Shown here: one piece after another, positions 4,114 to 7,038 of the stretch | Layout of the letters: each line of letters starts with the position of its first letter | How positions within the stretch are numbered: position 1 is the stretch's first letter | Source of the DNA: an uncultured Oscillospiraceae bacterium | GTDB lineage: Bacteria; Bacillota; Clostridia; Oscillospirales; Oscillospiraceae | Length of the DNA stretch: 7,038 nucleotides | Assembly (NCBI GenBank): GCA_934643765.1 | Contig: CAKUCT010000105.1 | Coordinates: 1-7,038, forward strand | Direction of reading: 5' to 3' | Position numbers and translations under genes: made by a program | The notes under the pieces: model-generated | What the model was told of the DNA's origin: nothing | Database searches by the model: none | The model's input: the letters and a program-made list of their open reading frames with translations, nothing else

Positions 4114-5043
4114 ATGAGCGTTGCTGAGATTTACGAAGACAGAGCGACATTTTCTTTTGAGGTGTTCCCGCCCAAGACGGATGTCGGCATGGAAAAGCTG
4201 TGCGGCGAAGGCGGCGTGCTGGAAAAGCTCTACACGCTGAACCCCGACTACATCTCCTGCACCTACGGCGCAGGCGGCACGAACGTCGGCAAGAACCTGG
4301 AAGTCCTCGACAAGATCAAGAAGGACGGCAAGTGCACCCCGGTTACCCACTTTACCTGCATCGGCAATACCAAGGCTGACATCAAGGAAAAGCTTCAGAA
4401 CTATCTCGATCATGGCATTGACCATATGCTGGCGCTGCGCGGCGACCTGCCCTTCGGCTGGACCGGCACGAACGGCGATCTGCATTACGCAACCGAGCTT
4501 GTCAAGTTCGTCCGCAAGGAGTTCGGCGACAAGTTCACCATCGCGGTCGCGGGCTCTCCTGAGGGCCACATCCAGTGCCGCTCGATCGAAGCGGACATCG
4601 CATTCCTGAAGCAGAAGCAGGACAACGGCGCTGACTTCATCATCTCGCAGCTCTGCTGGGATATGGATCAGTTCAAGTGGTGGCTCGACGCCATCCGCGC
4701 CGCCGGCATCTGGATGCCCGTTGATGTGGGTATCATGCCGATTCTCGACCAGGCTGCAACGATCAACATGGCGCTCTCCCGCAACGGCTGCGTCATGGAC
4801 CGCAAGCTCTGCGAGATCATCTCCAAGAACTGGATCTTCCCGAACCCCTTCGACAAAGAGCCGTTCGACGCAGACGTCGCCGGCAAGAAGGAGAGCTTCA
4901 AGAAGGCCGGTATCGAATACACCATCAACCAGATCGACGAGTACCGCGCCTGCGGTGTCGACGGCATCCATCTGTATGCGCTCAACAAGTATGATGACGT
5001 TGCATACATCGCAAAGGCTGCCGGCCTGATCGATCTTGTTTAA
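4114..5043 (+). CDS. metF: Methylenetetrahydrofolate reductase (MetF), Wood-Ljungdahl methyl branch
   Basis: A 309-residue TIM-barrel protein that reduces 5,10-methylene-THF to 5-methyl-THF using FAD. Family landmarks: SFEVFPPK with Glu16 (E. coli Glu28), ALRGDLP with Asp111 (Asp120), GADFIISQ with Gln179 (Gln183), and DGIHLYALN near the C-terminus (HFYTLN in E. coli). The ATG at 4114 is chosen because GGAGG lies at 4103-4107, six bases upstream. Upstream in-frame extension would run through the promoter, and its extra residues do not match the family. In many acetogens MetF works with MetV, a zinc/FeS partner encoded beside it; no metV stands directly upstream here. It is followed by cooC/acsF, acsD and acsC on the same strand, so it supplies the methyl group passed to the corrinoid protein. 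Confidence 0.93.
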   Translation: MSVAEIYEDRATFSFEVFPPKTDVGMEKLCGEGGVLEKLYTLNPDYISCTYGAGGTNVGKNLEVLDKIKKDGKCTPVTHFTCIGNTKADIKEKLQNYLDHGIDHMLALRGDLPFGWTGTNGDLHYATELVKFVRKEFGDKFTIAVAGSPEGHIQCRSIEADIAFLKQKQDNGADFIISQLCWDMDQFKWWLDAIRAAGIWMPVDVGIMPILDQAATINMALSRNGCVMDRKLCEIISKNWIFPNPFDKEPFDADVAGKKESFKKAGIEYTINQIDEYRACGVDGIHLYALNKYDDVAYIAKAAGLIDLV

Positions 5044-5056
5044 TTGACAATTCCGT

Positions 5057-5085
5057 GCTCCGGCGGACAGAGTGTCCGCCGGAGC
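5057..5085 (+). other. Strong GC hairpin between metF and cooC
   Basis: Positions 5057-5069 and 5073-5085 are perfectly complementary over 13 bases around a three-base loop (GAG). No U run follows directly; CGCGAAGCG and then only TTTT come after. It therefore looks more like an mRNA-stability or processing element than a terminator. It begins 13 bases after the metF stop and ends 15 bases before the cooC ribosome binding site (AAGGAG, 5101-5106). Confidence 0.6.
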
Positions 5086-5116
5086 CGCGAAGCGTTTTCT
5101 AAGGAGCGAATCTAAT

Positions 5117-5884
5117 ATGGCGACACATACCATCGCGGTTGCCGGAAAGGGCGGCGTCGGCAAGACGACGACCTGCGGCATGATAATCGACTATCTGTGC
5201 AAGCAGAAAAAAGGCCCCATCCTGGTTGTGGATGCGGACGCCAACTCCAACCTCAATGAGGTGCTTGGCGTGGAAGTGGAAACGACGCTCGGCGATATCC
5301 GCGAAGAGATGGCAAGAGCGGAGCAGAAGGGCACGGTTCCTGCCAATATGACCAAGGCGGACTACGCGGAGATGAAGTTCAACTCTGCGCTGATCGAAGA
5401 AGATGATTTTGACATGCTTGTCATGGGCAGAACCCAAGGCAAGGGCTGCTATTGCTTTGTCAATGGCGTGCTCAAGACCCAGATTGACAAGTATGCCGGA
5501 AACTACAAGTATATGGTGATTGACAACGAGGCGGGCCTGGAGCACATCTCCCGCGGCACACTCCCGCATGTAGACACCATGCTGCTCATTTCCGACTGCT
5601 CGCGCCGGGGCGTGCAGGCTGTTGGCCGCATCGCGGAGATGATCCGTGATCTGGAGCTCAAGCCCGGCAGAATGAAGCTGATTGTAAACCGCGCGCCGGG
5701 CGGCAAGCTCAATGCCGGCGTGACGGAGGAGATAGAAAAGTACGGTCTGGAACTGATTGGGGTGCTCCCGCAGGACGAGACCATCTACGAGTATGACTGC
5801 GACGGCAAGCCCAGTTCCCAGGTTCCGGATGATACGCCGGTCAAGCAGGCCCTTTGGCAGATCATGCGCGAATTAAATCTGTAA
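5117..5884 (+). CDS. cooC: CooC/AcsF-type nickel-insertion ATPase for CODH/ACS
   Basis: A 255-residue MinD/ParA-class P-loop ATPase that couples ATP hydrolysis to nickel insertion into CO dehydrogenase (CooC) or acetyl-CoA synthase (AcsF). It has the deviant Walker A GKGGVGKTT (10-18) with the signature Lys11, VVDADANSN (37-45) with Asp39, the CooC-specific nickel motif C-Y-C (111-113) at the dimer interface, VIDNEAGLEH (134-143) for Walker B/switch II, and a NRAP base-recognition motif (191-194). Length is typical for the family. The ATG at 5117 has AAGGAG at 5101-5106; an earlier in-frame GTG at 5072 lies inside the hairpin and is rejected. It is followed after 33 bases by acsD. CooC and AcsF cannot be told apart by sequence alone here, and the gene could be called either. 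Confidence 0.92.
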   Translation: MATHTIAVAGKGGVGKTTTCGMIIDYLCKQKKGPILVVDADANSNLNEVLGVEVETTLGDIREEMARAEQKGTVPANMTKADYAEMKFNSALIEEDDFDMLVMGRTQGKGCYCFVNGVLKTQIDKYAGNYKYMVIDNEAGLEHISRGTLPHVDTMLLISDCSRRGVQAVGRIAEMIRDLELKPGRMKLIVNRAPGGKLNAGVTEEIEKYGLELIGVLPQDETIYEYDCDGKPSSQVPDDTPVKQALWQIMRELNL

Positions 5885-5917
5885 GCAAAAATATTTTATA
5901 TAGGGGGATTCAACATT

Positions 5918-6862
5918 ATGCCTTTTGTTCCCAAAAAGCAGGCTTTCAATGCCCACATCAATGAAGTTGTGCTGGGCGTTGGCGACAAGGCCACTGCGAT
6001 CGGCGGGCAGAACGTTCTGCCGTTCCATACGTTTGATGCGGAGATCAAGAACGCACCGAAAATCGGCGTCGAGCTGACCGACTTCGGCATGTCCGAGTAC
6101 ACCATGCCCGGCGAGCAGGCTTTCTATGCCGGCTGCGAGACGGTTGTCGATATGGCCAAGCGCGCAGAGACCATGGAAGGCGCGGACTTCCTTTGCCTGC
6201 ACTTTGAAGGTGCCGATCCCAACGGCGCCAACAAGCCGGTTGAGGAATGCGTCGAGCTGGCCAAGGCCGTTTCCGACGCTGTCACGATGCCGATCGTGAT
6301 CATGGGCTGCAAGAACGTGGAAAAGGACACGGAGCTCTTCAACAAGATTGCTGAGGCTCTGTCCGGCAAGAACATCCTGGTTCTTTCCGCACGTGACGAA
6401 AACTACAAGACCGTCGGCGCATCGGCAGGTCTGGCTTACGGCCAGAAGGTCGGCGCGGAATCCGCGGTCGACATCAACCTTGCAAAGCAGCTCAACACCG
6501 TTATGACCCAGCTGGGCGTCAGCGCACAGAACATCGTCATGAACATCGGTTCGGCTGCTGCCGGTTATGGCTATGAGTACGTCGCATCCACCCTGGACCG
6601 TATCAAGGACGCGGCCCTCAAGCAGGCGGATGCCATGCTCCAGATGCCCATTATGACCCCCGTGTCCTCCGATACCTGGGGCGTGAAGGAAGCTGTTATG
6701 TCTGAAGCGGATATGCCCGAGTGGGGCAGCCAGGAAGAGCGCGGCATCGAAATGGAAATCACCACCGCAGCAGCTGTTCTGGCCGGCGGTTCCGACGCGG
6801 TCATCCTGCGCCATCCGGAAGCCATTAAGACCATCGCCGCGATGATCCGCGCGCTGATGTAA
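5918..6862 (+). CDS. acsD: Corrinoid iron-sulfur protein small subunit (CODH/ACS delta subunit)
   Basis: A 314-residue protein with the length and features of AcsD, the TIM-barrel small subunit of the corrinoid iron-sulfur protein. With AcsC it carries the methyl group from methyl-THF to acetyl-CoA synthase. Recognisable blocks are the N-terminal VGGQN-like stretch AIGGQNVLPFHTFDAE, then PKIGVELTDFG, GADFLCLHFEGADPNG, PIVIMGCKNVEKD, ENYKTVGASAGLAYGQ, and NIGSAAAGYGYEYVASTLDR. No iron-sulfur cysteine motif is expected in this subunit and none is seen. The ATG at 5918 follows AGGGGGA at 5902-5908. It lies between cooC and acsC, the order usual in clostridial acs clusters. Its stop is 19 bases from the acsC start, so the two subunits are co-translated from one mRNA. 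Confidence 0.95.
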   Translation: MPFVPKKQAFNAHINEVVLGVGDKATAIGGQNVLPFHTFDAEIKNAPKIGVELTDFGMSEYTMPGEQAFYAGCETVVDMAKRAETMEGADFLCLHFEGADPNGANKPVEECVELAKAVSDAVTMPIVIMGCKNVEKDTELFNKIAEALSGKNILVLSARDENYKTVGASAGLAYGQKVGAESAVDINLAKQLNTVMTQLGVSAQNIVMNIGSAAAGYGYEYVASTLDRIKDAALKQADAMLQMPIMTPVSSDTWGVKEAVMSEADMPEWGSQEERGIEMEITTAAAVLAGGSDAVILRHPEAIKTIAAMIRALM

Positions 6863-6881
6863 GCAAGGAGGAACGAGTACA

Positions 6882-7038
6882 ATGGCAGTTAAAGGTCTTG
6901 ACATTTTTAAATTATCTCCCAAGAAGAACTGTAAAGAGTGCGGCAGCCCCACATGTATGGCTTTCTGCATGAAGGTCGCGCAGGGCGCTCTGCCGATTAC
7001 CAAGTGCCCCTACATGTCCGAAGAGGCGATTGCCCTTC
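6882..7038 (+). CDS. acsC: Corrinoid iron-sulfur protein large subunit (CODH/ACS gamma subunit), 5' part
   Basis: The first 52 codons of AcsC, cut by the right window edge; the full protein is usually about 440-450 residues. The N-terminal 4Fe-4S motif is complete: Cys17-x2-Cys20-x4-Cys25-x16-Cys42, set in NCKECGSPTCMAF. The family reads KKNCKECG-PTC at this place. This low-potential cluster reactivates the cobalamin bound by the C-terminal domain, which lies outside the window. The ATG at 6882 has AAGGAGG at 6865-6871, 10 bases upstream and directly after the acsD stop. Downstream genes (methyltransferase acsE, acsB, acsA) are expected but not visible. Confidence 0.95.
   Translation, partial: MAVKGLDIFKLSPKKNCKECGSPTCMAFCMKVAQGALPITKCPYMSEEAIAL

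Noticed and set aside
5044..5049. TTGACA as a -35 for an internal cooC promoter
   Set aside because: No -10-like hexamer lies 16-18 bases downstream; that stretch is the GC-rich hairpin.
5072..5116. A GTG start for cooC at 5072
   Set aside because: It lies in the loop of a strong hairpin with no ribosome binding site. The ATG at 5117 follows AAGGAG and begins the expected N-terminus.
4093..5181. A 362-codon open frame on the minus strand
   Set aside because: It is antisense to metF, whose protein is unmistakable, and it shows no known motif.
5873..7003. A 376-codon open frame on the minus strand
   Set aside because: It is antisense to acsD and the start of acsC, both clearly coding, and has no recognisable domain.

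Overview
The window looks like a chromosomal segment of an anaerobic, moderately G+C-rich Gram-positive bacterium, most likely a gut Clostridia/Oscillospiraceae-type acetogen. That placement is inferred from gene content (Wood-Ljungdahl genes, a CsoR/RcnR-family regulator, CooT), strong purine-rich ribosome binding sites and short intergenic gaps. No marker gene in the window fixes the taxon.

Layout. Positions 1-1954 hold a two-gene leftward operon: a LarA-type (nickel-pincer cofactor) racemase followed, with an overlapping ATGA stop/start, by a class I PLP aminotransferase that runs off the left edge. Positions 1955-2423 are non-coding and packed with stem-loops. They include a perfect 21-bp bidirectional terminator and two copies of a palindromic 26-mer. 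Positions 2424-3929 form a divergent metal-handling locus. Leftward is a CsoR/RcnR-family repressor with a very His-rich N-terminal extension. Rightward are a His/Cys-rich small protein, a CooT-family nickel protein and a 75-residue protein I do not recognise. The shared control region has a good sigma-A promoter for the rightward genes and two G-tract dyads that resemble CsoR-family operators. Positions 3930-4113 are an A+T-rich promoter region. From 4114 to the right edge runs a Wood-Ljungdahl (reductive acetyl-CoA) gene cluster: metF, a cooC/acsF nickel-insertion ATPase, acsD, and the first 52 codons of acsC.

How the genes fit together. MetF makes methyl-THF. AcsC/AcsD is the corrinoid iron-sulfur protein that carries the methyl group to acetyl-CoA synthase. 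CooC/AcsF loads nickel into CODH/ACS. CooT and the two His-rich proteins plausibly capture, buffer and sense the nickel that CODH/ACS needs. The LarA-family enzyme also depends on nickel, so much of the window has a nickel theme.

The least expected observations are as follows. The regulator and its divergent target carry the same His-rich block, encoded by a perfect 35-bp inverted repeat in the same codon phase on both sides of the shared promoters. The regulator has a full nickel-type ligand set, with His59 at the spacing seen in RcnR and InrS. A conserved-looking 75-aa orphan lies between CooT and the Wood-Ljungdahl genes.
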